64,000 nucleotides of DNA from Brevibacillus_D fluminis_A. Lineage in GTDB: Bacteria; Bacillota; Bacilli; Brevibacillales; Brevibacillaceae. The notes under the pieces were generated by a model. The model worked only from the letters and a program-made list of their open reading frames with translations. It had not been told where the DNA came from and did no database searches. The stretch lies in NCBI RefSeq assembly GCF_052072235.1, contig NZ_CM125436.1:5512001-5576000 (forward strand). The letters run 5' to 3'. Position 1 is the first letter of the stretch; each line of letters begins with the position of its first letter. Both the position numbers and the translations under genes were made by a program. Of the stretch, positions 34,949 to 45,800 are shown piece after piece.

Positions 34949-36160
34949 TTACTTTACCAGTTCAGCTGCATCTTTTTTCAGATCTTCCGCTTTGTCTGTT
35001 TGCTCCCAAGGAACATTCAGGTCGTTGCGGCCAAAGTGACCGTAAGCAGCGGTTTGTTTGAAGATTGGACGACGCAGGTCCAGTTGCTTGATGATGCCGG
35101 CAGGACGCAGGTCGAAATGTTTGCGAGTCAATTGCACCAATGCTTCTTCACTGATTTTGCCTGTGCCAAACGTATCGACGCTGATGGATACAGGTTGTGC
35201 TACACCGATTGCATACGCAACCTGCACTTCGCATTTTTCAGCGAGGCCAGCAGCAACGATGTTTTTCGCAACATAGCGTGCAGCATATGCGCCGGAACGG
35301 TCAACTTTTGTTGGGTCCTTACCGGAGAACGCACCGCCGCCGTGGCGTGCATAGCCACCGTACGTATCAACGATGATTTTACGGCCAGTCAAGCCAGCAT
35401 CCCCTTGAGGTCCGCCGATTACGAAACGGCCTGTCGGGTTGATGAAGTATTTGGTTTGGTCATCCAGCAAGTTCACTGGAACCACTTTTTTGATGACATG
35501 CTCAGTCAGATCCGCTTTGATTTGCTCCAAAGTGGTCTCAGGCGCATGTTGGGTGGAAATGACGATCGTGTCGATGCGAACAGGCTTGTCCCCGTCATAC
35601 TCAACGGTTACTTGCGTTTTACCGTCCGGGCGCAGGTAGGACAGTGTGCCGTCTTTGCGCACTTCAGTCAAACGACGTGCCAACTGGTGAGCCATGCTGA
35701 TTGGCAATGGCATCAGTTCAGGTGTTTCGTTGCAAGCAAAACCAAACATCAAACCTTGGTCGCCCGCACCGATCGCTTCGATTTCCGCATCGGTCATTTT
35801 GCCTTCTCTTGCTTCCAGCGCCTGGTCTACACCGAGGGCGATGTCAGCGGATTGCTCGCCGATTGCCAAGATGACGCCGCACGTGTCAGCATCGAAGCCG
35901 TATTTCGCGCGGTCATAGCCGATACCACGGATGGTATCGCGAACCAGCTTTTGAATATCTACATATGTGCTCGTTGTAATTTCACCTGCTACCAACACCA
36001 AACCAGTGGTCACGGATGTTTCGCAAGCCACGCGAGCATTCGGATCTTTTGCCAGAATAGCGTCCAATACTGCATCGGAAATTTGGTCGCAAATCTTATC
36101 AGGATGACCTTCCGTAACGGACTCTGAAGTAAACAAGCGACGACCTTTTTGTAAAGACAT
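34949..36160 (-). CDS. metK: S-adenosylmethionine synthetase
   Basis: MetK makes S-adenosylmethionine from methionine and ATP. The 403-residue protein carries both signatures: ESVTEGHPDKICDQISD at the N-terminus, GAGDQGLMFGFA, and the P-loop-like GGGAFSGKDPTKVDRS. All key residues appear intact. ATG 36160 follows AAAGGAGGAAG. A SAM-I riboswitch with its own terminator precedes it, giving feedback control by the product. Confidence 0.98.
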   Translation of the reverse strand: MSLQKGRRLFTSESVTEGHPDKICDQISDAVLDAILAKDPNARVACETSVTTGLVLVAGEITTSTYVDIQKLVRDTIRGIGYDRAKYGFDADTCGVILAIGEQSADIALGVDQALEAREGKMTDAEIEAIGAGDQGLMFGFACNETPELMPLPISMAHQLARRLTEVRKDGTLSYLRPDGKTQVTVEYDGDKPVRIDTIVISTQHAPETTLEQIKADLTEHVIKKVVPVNLLDDQTKYFINPTGRFVIGGPQGDAGLTGRKIIVDTYGGYARHGGGAFSGKDPTKVDRSGAYAARYVAKNIVAAGLAEKCEVQVAYAIGVAQPVSISVDTFGTGKISEEALVQLTRKHFDLRPAGIIKQLDLRRPIFKQTAAYGHFGRNDLNVPWEQTDKAEDLKKDAAELVK

Positions 36161-36236
36161 GATTCTTCCTCCTTTATTCTGTAAAGCTGGGGGATAAGCC
36201 GAATCAGCGAATCAGGTTCGTTGTACTCCACAAAAA

Positions 36237-36392
36237 TAAAACCTTTTCCCTAATTGTGAGGAAAAGGTGCTTTTTGTATGCGTTCCCTAACCTCTTATCG
36301 GCCAGAATGGTCATCCATCCTGCTGGTTAGCACCGTCGTTATCGGTTGCCGGGCTTCATTGGGCCAGTCCCTCCGCCTGCTCTGGATAAGAG
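36237..36392 (-). promoter_or_regulatory. SAM-I (S-box) riboswitch with terminator
   Basis: On the minus strand P1 pairs CTCTTATC (36385-36392) with GATAAGAG (36292-36299). Between them are hallmark S-box elements: AGAGCAGGCGGAGGGACTGG, CCCGGCAACC and GGTGCTAACC. Downstream a terminator hairpin (ACCTTTTCC / GGGAAAAGGT, 36240-36268, then TTTATTTTT) precedes metK. SAM binding should stop transcription. Confidence 0.96.
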
Positions 36393-36409
36393 TATCCATT
36401 ACGCATTTG

Positions 36410-36438
36410 ATAATAATCATTTTTTATCGGGGTGTCAA
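36410..36438 (-). promoter_or_regulatory. Sigma-A promoter of metK
   Basis: TTGACA (36433-36438), 17 bp and TATTAT (36410-36415) on the minus strand form a near-consensus promoter that places the start just before the SAM riboswitch. Confidence 0.88.
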
Positions 36439-36442
36439 CCAC

Positions 36443-36901
36443 TTATTTTATTTCGTAGTTGCCGCGAATCATTACATAGGCTACCCCATTATTCCCTGGC
36501 GCTAAACGCAGGCCGCGCGAGTCCGAACGGGCGATTAGCAATAAGTGGTTGGACTGCACCGCAGCGCCGCCGCGCAAGTCTGCGCCAGCGGTAATATCCG
36601 TCAATCCATCGCCATTCATTCCCGCTACCGCAACCACTTTTCCGGTGCGTACGATGAATTCGGTCCCTTCGTAGCCATACAAGGTTTGTCCAGCACGCAG
36701 CTCCTCGACCACCAACCGGTTGCCGCCGCCTGCAATTTGCTGGATTTGCTGATCCACGTAGCTTTTGGTCACGACCGGATCATCTGCGGAACCAGGCATG
36801 CCGCTCGATCCCGCTCCGTCTGCCCACGCTTGGGTGGCAAAAATGGTGAGCCCAACGAACCCCAGGCCGATGAGCCATTTGTTTCTTGTGCGTTTGTTCA
36901 T
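36443..36901 (-). CDS. Secreted protein of unknown function
   Basis: This 152-residue protein has a clear signal peptide (KRTRNKWLIGLGFVGLTIFATQAWA). Mature features are GSADDPVVTKSYVDQQIQQI, then a Gly-rich beta-type region with LLLIARSDSRGLRL. It resembles short conserved exported proteins of Bacillota whose role is unknown. It lies 25 bp after the SLH-subtilase gene, so the two are probably co-transcribed and exported together. Confidence 0.7.
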   Translation of the reverse strand: MNKRTRNKWLIGLGFVGLTIFATQAWADGAGSSGMPGSADDPVVTKSYVDQQIQQIAGGGNRLVVEELRAGQTLYGYEGTEFIVRTGKVVAVAGMNGDGLTDITAGADLRGGAAVQSNHLLLIARSDSRGLRLAPGNNGVAYVMIRGNYEIK

Positions 36902-36926
36902 CTCTAGCTGCCTCCTTTTTCCCTGC

Positions 36927-39491
36927 TTACAGATCGTATGCTTTTCCCAACAGCACTACCATTTCGGCACGGCTTGCATAAGCACCTGGTTTAAAAAAGT
37001 TACCGCTGTATCCGTTGATCAACCCGCGCAACGACAATGCTTCGATAGCGGGAGAAGCCCAGTTGCTGCTTGATACATCCCGATAGCTGGAATAGCTGTG
37101 CTGGTACAAATAGTAGCCTTTGGCGCGCGCCACCATCTGGGCCATCTCTGCCCGGGTCAGCGATTTATTCGGCTGAATGGTGCCGTTGGCGTACCCTTTC
37201 ATAATTCCTAACTGGTATGCCTGCATGAGCGGCTGATACGCCCAATGGCTATGTGTCAAATCGGAGTACGGATTGCTGCGGTACACAGTTGGAACCGAGA
37301 GACCGCTTTTTTTCATCGCCTGCATGAGCATGGCCGCGAATTGCGCCCGCGTCACAGCCGCATTTGGCCGGAAGGTGTAGTCCGGAAAACCGTTCACCAC
37401 TTGTTTCAGGCTCAAACGGGCGATGTCCGCCCGCGCCCAATGCGTGGTGATGTCGCGGTAACCGGCAACCATCCGCTCTTTCGTCAAAGTCAGCCGATAG
37501 GCGTCGTACTGGAACGGCACGTAGCTGTGCAGGCGAATGTAATACGTTCCCGGGTTCAGCTTCATGCTCATGATGCTTTTTCCTTGATCCGCCAGCTGGG
37601 CGACCTCGGTCTCCGAAAACTGGGCGAAGTTCAGGTTATTGGCATTGTACAGATCGAGAGTGACGCCAGACTGAACCGGAATGTTCGGTGCTTTTATCGT
37701 AACGTACGATTCATAATCGACTGTAAACTGGAACCAGTCGTAATCGTTCCTGGTTGCAAGCGTGCCTGTCATCAAGCTGCCGCTGCCAAGCTTTGTCGCC
37801 TGTCGATATGTATCATTCGGCTCATTGGTGTCTTTGCGTACCGGCGTGTAGTCGACTGTGAGGCTGTATTCCCCGTTGACCGGACTGCCCGAGTAATCAT
37901 AGGTGCGGATATAGTATTTGCCTGGCGAAACGTCAAGCGAAGCTTTCACGCCCGGATTGTCACGGTCTCCCCCGACGTACTCATACATTTGGCTGCCTTC
38001 CTTGCCGATATTCAGCGCAGGGTCCATCCGTTCGTTGTCAGGTGTTAGCTCGACTTCCAGCCTGCCGTAATCGCGGGCATAGAACGAAAACCAGTCGCGG
38101 TCGCCCGGCTTGTCGTAATTCCCGATGATGGAGACGTGATTGCCTGGCGGAAGCGGCCGCGCCTGTGTCTGGTTATCGTTTGGCTCATAGCGGTCCGATC
38201 CGATGGCAAACGAGCTGGTCAGCGTATAGGTAAACGATTCGACCCCGCCGCTTCGTTCCAGTTTGACATAAACCCGCCCAGCCTTTGACGGAATCGATAA
38301 CGTATCGCCATTTCCGAGGTAGTACGTCACCGGCTGCCGGTCCTCCACATAAAAGGTGGCCGCCATCGGGGTCGAGATTTTGGATGTGACGAGCGAGGTG
38401 AAGGATACCTTGCCGGAATAAGGCACATCGATATAATACCAGTCCACCGTATCTGTACTGCCGAGCTGCGCACGTATCTGCGACTCGATCGGAAACGGCT
38501 TGGCGTTCGACATGCTGTTGTTCGGTTCCAGAAAATCAAGGGAAGGTCGAACCTTCAGTGCATTCGCTACATTCAAAAGTCCGTAACCGGTCTTGCGATC
38601 CCATCCGTCCGCATCGAGATTGGTCGCCGATTGGTAAAGCAATTGCCGAACATCAAGCGGCGTCATGTACGGATATTTCGCCAAAATCAAAGCCGCTGCC
38701 CCTGCAACCTGCGGTGCGGCAGCAGAAGTTCCAGACATCGGGCCATAGCCGCCGCCCTTTACCGTCGTATACACATTCCACCCCGGTGCCATCAGATTTA
38801 ACTCCGGCCCGATGTTGGATTGATAAAGCGGTTTGTTGTTGGCCTGAACGGCGCCGACAGCGATCACGGTCGGATAGGCAGCCGGATAGGTGACGCGATT
38901 GGCCTCGTTCCCCGCTGCCGAGACGATGATGACCCCATTTGCTTCCGCCCTGTTCACCGCATTTTCCAACGATTTTGAGGTGCTGATGCTGCTTAAAGAA
39001 GTGACGATGATTTTGGCACCGCGATCGATTGCAGCGTTGATTCCGCTTGCCAAAAGCTCCACTGTCCCTTGCCCTTGCCGATCGAGGATTTTGATGGGCA
39101 TGACCTTCGCGTTCCACAAAACGCCGGACACGCCGATGCTATTGTTACCGCGAGCGGCCAAAATGCCTGCAACCTGCGTACCGTGGCCGTTCGTGCTGTC
39201 GTCCTCCGGCGTCTTTTGCGGACTGACCAGATTGACTCCTGGAACCAGGTTCCCCTTCAGATCCGGATGATCCGTATCGACCCCGGTATCCAATACAGCA
39301 ATCGTGATCGCCGTATTCCCCGTATATTTATCCCAAGCCCCATCTACTTTGATTTGCTTCAGATGCGTCTGTTTTTGAAAATGCGGATCATTGGTAAACG
39401 TAGAGGCTTGTACAACATGTGGATGATCGAGAGTCGAGAAGAACATGCCGAAAATGGTCACGACACATATACACTTCATGGTTTTCTTCAT
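36927..39491 (-). CDS. Subtilisin-like serine protease with SLH cell-wall anchor
   Basis: This secreted S8 protease of 854 residues is tethered to the cell wall. A signal peptide (to about residue 30) is followed by a catalytic domain with Asp68 (VLDTGVDTD), His103 (NGHGTQVAGI), Asn195 and Ser256 (SGTSAAAPQVAGA). Two or three PPC-like beta domains follow (about 320-650; EPNNSMSNAKPFP, EPNDNQTQARPLP, EPNDTYRQATKLG). Three SLH repeats end the protein (about 680-854; YRDITTHWA, YSDLTHSHWA, YRDVSSSNWA). The catalytic triad is intact. It may process or remodel surface proteins of this S-layered cell. Confidence 0.93.
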   Translation of the reverse strand: MKKTMKCICVVTIFGMFFSTLDHPHVVQASTFTNDPHFQKQTHLKQIKVDGAWDKYTGNTAITIAVLDTGVDTDHPDLKGNLVPGVNLVSPQKTPEDDSTNGHGTQVAGILAARGNNSIGVSGVLWNAKVMPIKILDRQGQGTVELLASGINAAIDRGAKIIVTSLSSISTSKSLENAVNRAEANGVIIVSAAGNEANRVTYPAAYPTVIAVGAVQANNKPLYQSNIGPELNLMAPGWNVYTTVKGGGYGPMSGTSAAAPQVAGAAALILAKYPYMTPLDVRQLLYQSATNLDADGWDRKTGYGLLNVANALKVRPSLDFLEPNNSMSNAKPFPIESQIRAQLGSTDTVDWYYIDVPYSGKVSFTSLVTSKISTPMAATFYVEDRQPVTYYLGNGDTLSIPSKAGRVYVKLERSGGVESFTYTLTSSFAIGSDRYEPNDNQTQARPLPPGNHVSIIGNYDKPGDRDWFSFYARDYGRLEVELTPDNERMDPALNIGKEGSQMYEYVGGDRDNPGVKASLDVSPGKYYIRTYDYSGSPVNGEYSLTVDYTPVRKDTNEPNDTYRQATKLGSGSLMTGTLATRNDYDWFQFTVDYESYVTIKAPNIPVQSGVTLDLYNANNLNFAQFSETEVAQLADQGKSIMSMKLNPGTYYIRLHSYVPFQYDAYRLTLTKERMVAGYRDITTHWARADIARLSLKQVVNGFPDYTFRPNAAVTRAQFAAMLMQAMKKSGLSVPTVYRSNPYSDLTHSHWAYQPLMQAYQLGIMKGYANGTIQPNKSLTRAEMAQMVARAKGYYLYQHSYSSYRDVSSSNWASPAIEALSLRGLINGYSGNFFKPGAYASRAEMVVLLGKAYDL

Positions 39492-39714
39492 TTTCTTGTT
39501 CTCTCCTCCCCTTGGAAAAATTCAACTTTCATGTCCTTCATCTACTTGTTATGAGGCTTCCTTTTTCATTTTCGACTTTTTTTCGTCCCATTGTTAAGCA
39601 TTTGCAAATCATCTGGCCTTTGGTCTAGCATAGCAAGCACACTGCTGCAAAACAATCACAAGATGCCACAAACCGTTTCCATCATTCCCAAAATGATCCA
39701 CGCGATTCTCACAC

Positions 39715-39759
39715 AAAAGAAACCTCCAGACGTTAATCCCAACGTGGTGGAGGTTTCTG
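39715..39759 (-). terminator. Terminator after the SLAP gene cluster
   Basis: An 11-bp stem AGAAACCTCCA / TGGAGGTTTCT is followed by TTTGTG on the minus strand. The 39492-39714 stretch otherwise holds the promoter side of the protease gene and nothing else I can identify. Confidence 0.8.
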
Positions 39760-39764
39760 TGTGG

Positions 39765-40748
39765 TTACTGAATCAATCCCTTGGGTTCATCATCCAACAA
39801 TTCTTTTTCCGGTTTCGCTTCAGGAATGCTGGCAGTCAAATCTTCCGGAGCAAATTCCGTCGTTTTCAAAGACTCGACAGGCACATAAAAAGCCCAAATT
39901 CGCGTGCTCATCGCATCAACGCGCAAGTTTTTCATGCCATAGTGCATGGAAGCGACTTCATTTCCCTGGCGGTCGCGGACATGAATCGGCACTTCGGTGA
40001 ATTCCAAGCGTTTATCCAAACCATTGCTAAACAGGACGATGATCTTCAGACCGCCCTCTTCGCCCGGCATGATTTCCAATACGCGCAGTTTCACCTGGCC
40101 GTCTTTGACCGGATGCTCGGTCATCGCCAGCTGTTCGTACTTCTCCTGTTCATCCGCAGTCAAGCTGCTCGCCTGCTGAAGCTGCTCTGCGCTTCTTTGG
40201 CCCTTCTTCTGCCTAGGCAAAAACACGAGGGAAAGCGGCACTTCCTCTTCCGGAATGAAGTTGAATTCGCTCCAGCGAAACATGAACTCGCAAGGGCGGC
40301 TGCTCATGTCGGCGACCGGGCCAAATTGCAGCATATCAAACGTTTTCGTGGCAACGATCGTTCCGTCCATGGTAACGAGAGCCAACGGCAATTTATTCAG
40401 TAGCATTTCGCGATTGCTCGCGTTGCGAATAAAACTCAAAACCAGATAGCCTTCCTTCAAGACGTTGGTGAAAAACGGAAGGATGCCAAATTCATCGCGC
40501 ACAACGGACGGCATTTCATCATGAATCAGCTGCATCAGCTCGGATTCGGCATCATCCAGATTTTGCCCCCATGGACCGACAAGCATGAGCGACAGCTCTT
40601 TTGCCGGAATGCGCGTAGCAGATTGCTCTGGATTTTCAATGCCGGAAATGCCGATATACGACTCCCGGTGCAAATGATTCTGGATCTCGTCTTTGACGTC
40701 CTCCAAGCTTTCACTGGAACCAAACCAGTTTTCCAATAACCAACTCAT
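39765..40748 (-). CDS. SLAP-type S-layer assembly protein, divergent copy
   Basis: This 327-residue protein starts MSWLLENWFGSSESLEDVKD behind GAGGGGG, without a signal peptide. It shares with the two upstream paralogues a duplicated beta domain: a hydrophobic strand, an acidic loop, and SSRPCEFMFRWSEF or STRIWAFYVPVESL where the others have SRPWEVFFPKESF. This is the SLAP domain found in accessory Sec S-layer assembly proteins. It is the last and most diverged of three tandem genes. No secA2 is adjacent. Confidence 0.7.
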   Translation of the reverse strand: MSWLLENWFGSSESLEDVKDEIQNHLHRESYIGISGIENPEQSATRIPAKELSLMLVGPWGQNLDDAESELMQLIHDEMPSVVRDEFGILPFFTNVLKEGYLVLSFIRNASNREMLLNKLPLALVTMDGTIVATKTFDMLQFGPVADMSSRPCEFMFRWSEFNFIPEEEVPLSLVFLPRQKKGQRSAEQLQQASSLTADEQEKYEQLAMTEHPVKDGQVKLRVLEIMPGEEGGLKIIVLFSNGLDKRLEFTEVPIHVRDRQGNEVASMHYGMKNLRVDAMSTRIWAFYVPVESLKTTEFAPEDLTASIPEAKPEKELLDDEPKGLIQ

Positions 40749-40818
40749 CTTTATTGCCCCCTCGTTCCAAAAGCGGTCAACACAAAGGAAGACCGCCAGC
40801 ATTTCTCATCACTATTTA

Positions 40819-41757
40819 TTAATCGATCAGGTGAAGATGCCATTCACGCAGATCCGCGTTCGGCTTCCGTACGATATTGGCCGGGAATACCACAATCCAC
40901 GGGCGGCTGGTATGTGGCTTCACGCGGACCTTGCTCATGTCCATCGTGCCTTTTACCACAACGTCGCCGACAGCATCCGTTATATTCACCTTAAGCGTCT
41001 CCGGTGCATATTCGTGCACGGTCGCATTGCGGATCAACGCACCGATCACGATAGAGCCATCTTTTGTTTTTCCAAGGTCAAAGCCTACGATCTCAACCTG
41101 ATCAGGCTCCAAGGACGGGAGGTTGTTGACCATATACTCCAGTTTATCCTTCTGACGCTCCGTCATGCGAGCTTCCATGGCAGGGTCCAGGTCCAGGTGC
41201 GTCGGCCATACATGCTTCCGGCTGCCTACATCCATCATAACCTTCCAGCGAGCGAAGGAGAAGTTGTCATCCACGAAACTTTCTTTCGGGAAAAAGACTT
41301 CCCACGGACGGCTCGTTCCGGAGGGAACCGCCCCCATATTGGTCAGATCGCACTGATGCTTGGCAAACAGACGGTCATCCAGGAAAACGGAGAGCGTCAG
41401 ATTTTCAAAGCGCGCAGGATGCTCGGTCGTATTGCGGAAAAACAAAGCGACTGTAATCCCTTCCTCTTCGGGAATCAAGCTGAAGCCTGTAACGCCGACA
41501 GTCCCAACCGGCATTTTCGGCAATTCAGCCTGCAAAAAGCGCAGTGCGTATTTCTTTTCGCCATCCAGGCGCTCTTCCCATCCTGGATGAAGGGAAAGCT
41601 CGGTGTCAACCTTTTGGATTTGGGCGCTCTGCACATAACCCGGCTGCCCTTCCTGTCCTGTTCCTTTTGCATCTTCCGCCAAATCATTTTTGATTTCGTC
41701 GAGCGGGCGCAGACTTGTCTGATCCTTTTGGAACCAGTTTTTAAAGAATGAAAACAT
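40819..41757 (-). CDS. S-layer assembly protein, SLAP domain (SlaP-like)
   Basis: This 312-residue cytosolic protein starts MFSFFKNWFQKDQ behind AAAGGGGAG. It carries two SLAP-type units, each ending in an R/S-R-P-W motif (GTSRPWEVFFPKES; HTSRPWIVVFPANI). The opening TELSLHPGWEERL is typical of the family. In Bacillus cereus-group species SlaP works with SecA2 in export of S-layer proteins. Here it may work with the housekeeping SecA or a remote SecA2. Confidence 0.82.
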   Translation of the reverse strand: MFSFFKNWFQKDQTSLRPLDEIKNDLAEDAKGTGQEGQPGYVQSAQIQKVDTELSLHPGWEERLDGEKKYALRFLQAELPKMPVGTVGVTGFSLIPEEEGITVALFFRNTTEHPARFENLTLSVFLDDRLFAKHQCDLTNMGAVPSGTSRPWEVFFPKESFVDDNFSFARWKVMMDVGSRKHVWPTHLDLDPAMEARMTERQKDKLEYMVNNLPSLEPDQVEIVGFDLGKTKDGSIVIGALIRNATVHEYAPETLKVNITDAVGDVVVKGTMDMSKVRVKPHTSRPWIVVFPANIVRKPNADLREWHLHLID

Positions 41758-41773
41758 TCGTAACTCCCCTTTC

Positions 41774-42715
41774 TTATTGGATCAGTGAGGTCTTCCACCG
41801 TGAAAGATCCGGGTCTTGCTTCAACAAGCTCTCTTTTGGAAAAATGAAGAGCCATGGCTTGCTTGTATGCGGATTGACCGTGAAGCTGCCCAATTCAAAC
41901 AACCCTTGCGCGACAATCTCTCCTGTTGCATCATGCAGCGCCAACGGGAGTTTTTCAATCGTCAGCGCTTGCTCCGAGCCGTTGCGGATCAGCAGCAATG
42001 CGCGCAACGCACCTTCATTGTCCTGACTCAACTGAACGCTCTGCACGTTCACTTCATTCGGCTGAAGCGGAGGCAAGTTGCGGGCAAGCTCGATCAGGCT
42101 ATTTTTCTGCGTATCGTTCAGTGCCTTGATCCACGATTCTTCGAGTTCCAGCTGCTGTGGCAGCACCAGTTTCTTCTGTGCCAGCTCAAACGCAAGCTTC
42201 CAGTTCAGGAGCATCACGTCTTTTAACAGGAAATTCTCGCGCCGGAAAATAAAGCTCCACGGACGCGCCGAAAACGCCGGAATGTCATCCAGCTCTGCAA
42301 GGTCGAATTCCTGACGAGCGAACAGCTCGTTGTCTCCGATCAATATCAATAAATTCATCTTGCCGAGACGCACGGGCTGCGGCAAGCCATTACGCACAAA
42401 TGCAGTCACTTCCACCCCTTCTTCGTGGGGATGCAAATGGATACCCGCCAAGGCAACGTGTCCGACCTGAATCGCAGGCAAGTCGTTCGCCATGAAGGAC
42501 ATCGCATACTTTTGCTGGGCGTTCATTTCTTTCTCCCAGGAAGGGTGCAACGATAGCGATGTATCCTGTTCGGTTTGCTCGGGAACTGCTGCCGGAACAG
42601 GCGTTTTTACACCAGCTTCGCCGGCTGGCATCACTGACTCTTCTTTGACAGTTTCTTGCGTTCCCGCTGTTTGCCCGGCATCGTTTTTACGCCAATTTTT
42701 CAAGAAGGAAAACAT
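41774..42715 (-). CDS. S-layer assembly protein, SLAP domain (first of three)
   Basis: This 313-residue paralogue of the next gene starts MFSFLKNWRKNDAG. A Glu/Pro/Ala-rich linker is followed by TSLSLHPSWEKEMNAQQKYA and two SLAP units (SARPWSFIFRRENF; HTSKPWLFIFPKESL). The spacing to the next gene is 16 bp and the three genes form one operon. Tandem duplication is clear from the shared start and unit layout. All three lack signal peptides. Confidence 0.82.
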   Translation of the reverse strand: MFSFLKNWRKNDAGQTAGTQETVKEESVMPAGEAGVKTPVPAAVPEQTEQDTSLSLHPSWEKEMNAQQKYAMSFMANDLPAIQVGHVALAGIHLHPHEEGVEVTAFVRNGLPQPVRLGKMNLLILIGDNELFARQEFDLAELDDIPAFSARPWSFIFRRENFLLKDVMLLNWKLAFELAQKKLVLPQQLELEESWIKALNDTQKNSLIELARNLPPLQPNEVNVQSVQLSQDNEGALRALLLIRNGSEQALTIEKLPLALHDATGEIVAQGLFELGSFTVNPHTSKPWLFIFPKESLLKQDPDLSRWKTSLIQ

Positions 42716-42852
42716 GTATGGTACGCTCCCGTCTGCTCATTAGTCAAGCACTATTTGACCTTCACTATAGCATATCTTAACCCCCACAAGCAAAAAAACC
42801 GGCCGCACCAATGTACGGATTTACCATCCCAAACGGCTACGAATCCTTATGC

Positions 42853-42886
42853 AAAAGGAAAGGCCTTACTCCGAAAAGCAAGGCCC
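42853..42886 (-). terminator. Terminator after the Ig-like surface gene
   Basis: A stem GGCCTT / AAGGCC with a 12-nt loop is followed by TTTCCTTTT on the minus strand. The rest of 42716-42852 is promoter region of the SLAP operon. Confidence 0.75.
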
Positions 42887-42892
42887 CATACA

Positions 42893-45800
42893 TTACTTAC
42901 CTGTCATAAAGGTGACTTTCAGTTCATCATTGACCGCTCCTGCCTGGTTGCTGAAGCTGCCAGCGGGAATATACAGCGTATAGTAGCTCTTCTGTTCCAG
43001 ATAAAGCTTGGGATCGACAGTAATCGTCCGTTTGGAGCTGTCCCATGTGAGCTTGGCCGGAACCGACTTGCCGTCTACGGTAAGCAGCTGTACAAGCCCT
43101 GTGAGATTGCTGCTGGTAATCGTGGAGCCGTTCGCCAGCGTCACCGCATCGCTGAACGTCACTTTGAGGTCGTCGCGAATGGACACGTTTGTTGCCAGGT
43201 TCTTCGGCGTGGTGGTGATTTTGATTGGATCTGCCGTCGCGGTCGTTTTAAAGGTAGCGATGTATCCGCCGTTTCCTTTTTTCGACTTGTTGAAGACCGA
43301 ATCAGGGCCGACCGAAATCGTATAGGCGGTATTGATTCGGAGCAGCTGCGTCGGCTTGATCGTCAAGGTTCTCGTCGTGCTGTTCCACGAGTACGAGGCT
43401 GCGACGGTCCTGAAATTCTCGTCATAGACGGCGACAAGCCGCTTCAGGGTTGTTGCGGTTGGCTTTGCGCCACTTTTCAGCGTCACGTCTTCCGAGAAGA
43501 CAACCTCGATTTTTTTATCCACCGGCACATTCGTATCATCGTTCATCGGCACAGACGCGATTTTTGGCAAATTGGCGTCGTATTGTGTCGAAAAGCTTGC
43601 GATATAGGCCGGAACCGGATTGTTGCTCATGTCGGTAAATGCGTTTGCCGGCAAATAAAGCGTGTACGATTCGTTTTTGGACAAACGCTTTTTGGGAACG
43701 AGCGTCATCACCAGCTCGGATGGGCTCCACTCGGCCTGGAATGCTACCGAATCGCGTCGGCTCGTTTTCAACGAAATCAAAGACTCGATGGCAGAGGCAG
43801 TAATCGGACTGCCATCCGCCAAGCGCACCGGCTTGTTGAACTGCAGATTGATGTCCGTATCAACCGGTATGTCGTAATCCCCGTTGACCGGCGCGGAAAT
43901 GACCGTCGGCAGATCGGCGGCGGAAACCGTGGTGAAGAGGATACCAAACGCATTGTTCCGATTGCCTAATCCATCCATGACTTTGCCTGCATCAATCGCC
44001 ACGGTATATTTTTGGCTGGTCTGCAGTTTCGACTTGCTCGTGACCGTCACCCTCAGATTGTCTGCGTCCCAGCTTGCGGTGAACGGCACGTTTACGTTTC
44101 GTTCATCACGGAATGTCAGAAGCTTGGCAATGTTGCTGTTGGAAAGCGCAGTCCCGTCCGCATAGGAGACAGGCTTGTCAAAGAAGATCAGCAGTTGGCC
44201 ATCGAGCGGCACGTTGGTCTGTCCATTCGCAATGCTTGCCGAGATGATCGGCGCTCCCCACTGCACGACCGTGCGGAAGTCGCTATAGAACAAATTGTTC
44301 GGGTTGCCGCCCAGGTCGCGCAGCTCGCCAGCCGCAATCGCCAAGCGGTAGCTCGCGCCGGAGCGCAGCGGATAGGTCGGCGTAATCGCGAACTTGTTGG
44401 CGGCAGCATCCCACGTCACCTTCGTCGCCACGGCTTTGTTCAGGGAATCGTAGAGATACACGACTTTTCCCGCATTGCTGTTCGTAAGCTCTTCCCCATT
44501 CGAGCGTTTCACAGGTTCGCTCACCGTCACATAAAACGTGTCGTTGACAGCCACATTCGATGCGCCATTGAGCGGAACGGAGGTGAAGGTCGGCGGAGTC
44601 AAGTCATACTGCGTGTAAAAAATACTTGTAGAGAGCTGATTGCCCAGCCCGCTGACATCGCGCACCAGATTCGGCAGCACGGTCACGATGTAGCCTTTGT
44701 TCGGCTGCAAATAGGCGGATGGTGTCAGCGTCAACGTTTGCGTAAAAGCGTCCCAAGCAGGACGGAACGCGATCAAGCTGTTGGCGTTGATGTCCTTGAT
44801 CGTGACATAATCGGTCAAAGCGGACGTCTGCAATGTCACAGGCTCCGTGAACTTGATGACCACGCTGGCATTCAGCTGGACGCCCGAGGTGCCTGTAGAC
44901 GGGGTGAACACCAGATACGGCGGGAAAAAGTCAGGCGTCGTCGTAAACTGCGAGTACGCCGCTGTGTTGTAGTTGCCCGCAGCATCGCGCAGCACGCCAG
45001 CATTTACTTGCAGACGGTAAGTCTTGCTGTAGGCAAGCGGAGCCACCGGCGTAATGTACAGCTCGTTATTGACGACATCATAGGTTCTGGTCGTCGCCAC
45101 CGGATAGTTGGATTCGTCGAGCAGGCTGAAAATGTTGACGCTGCCCACGTTGGCAGAATTCAGCTCGACAAACCCGTTGCCTGCCAAATACATTTTCTTG
45201 CTGAATTTCACCCGCAAGGCTGCCGTGTTGGACACGTACGTCGCACCATGTGCAGGTGTGATCGTAGCGTATGGCGGCGCATTATCTTCGACCATAAAAA
45301 CAGCGGACGCTTCCGCATTCGGATTGTTATTCGCATCCACAACCACGCCTGCTTTCAATTTGAGCGTATAGCTTTGGCGATTGATCAGCGGATTGGTCGG
45401 GGTGACGGTGATCACCTGGCCGCTGTAGCTGGCGGTAAACGCGCCGCCATTAAAATCGATCAGGCTCGCCGCGTTGGCGCTTGTAATCGGCTGTTTGCTG
45501 CCTGCCAGAAACACCGGCTTGGTGAAGGTGACGGTCGGCTGAATTAAAGGCGAGACGCCTGTCGCGTTGTGGGTGGGATAAAACGTTGCGCCAGGCTGCG
45601 TATCGACCGTAAACGTGCCTGTGAATGCTTTATTGAAACGATAGTTGGCATCTCTGATCTTTTTCTCTTGCACGGTGACGTCATACTTGGCACCGTAAGT
45701 AAGCGCTGCGTTCGGCTTCAGTGTGATTTTGGCATTTCCGTCCCAAGTGGCCGTGTAGGTAATGCCTGTTTGATCCCCTTGCTTTTTAATCGAAGCAATT

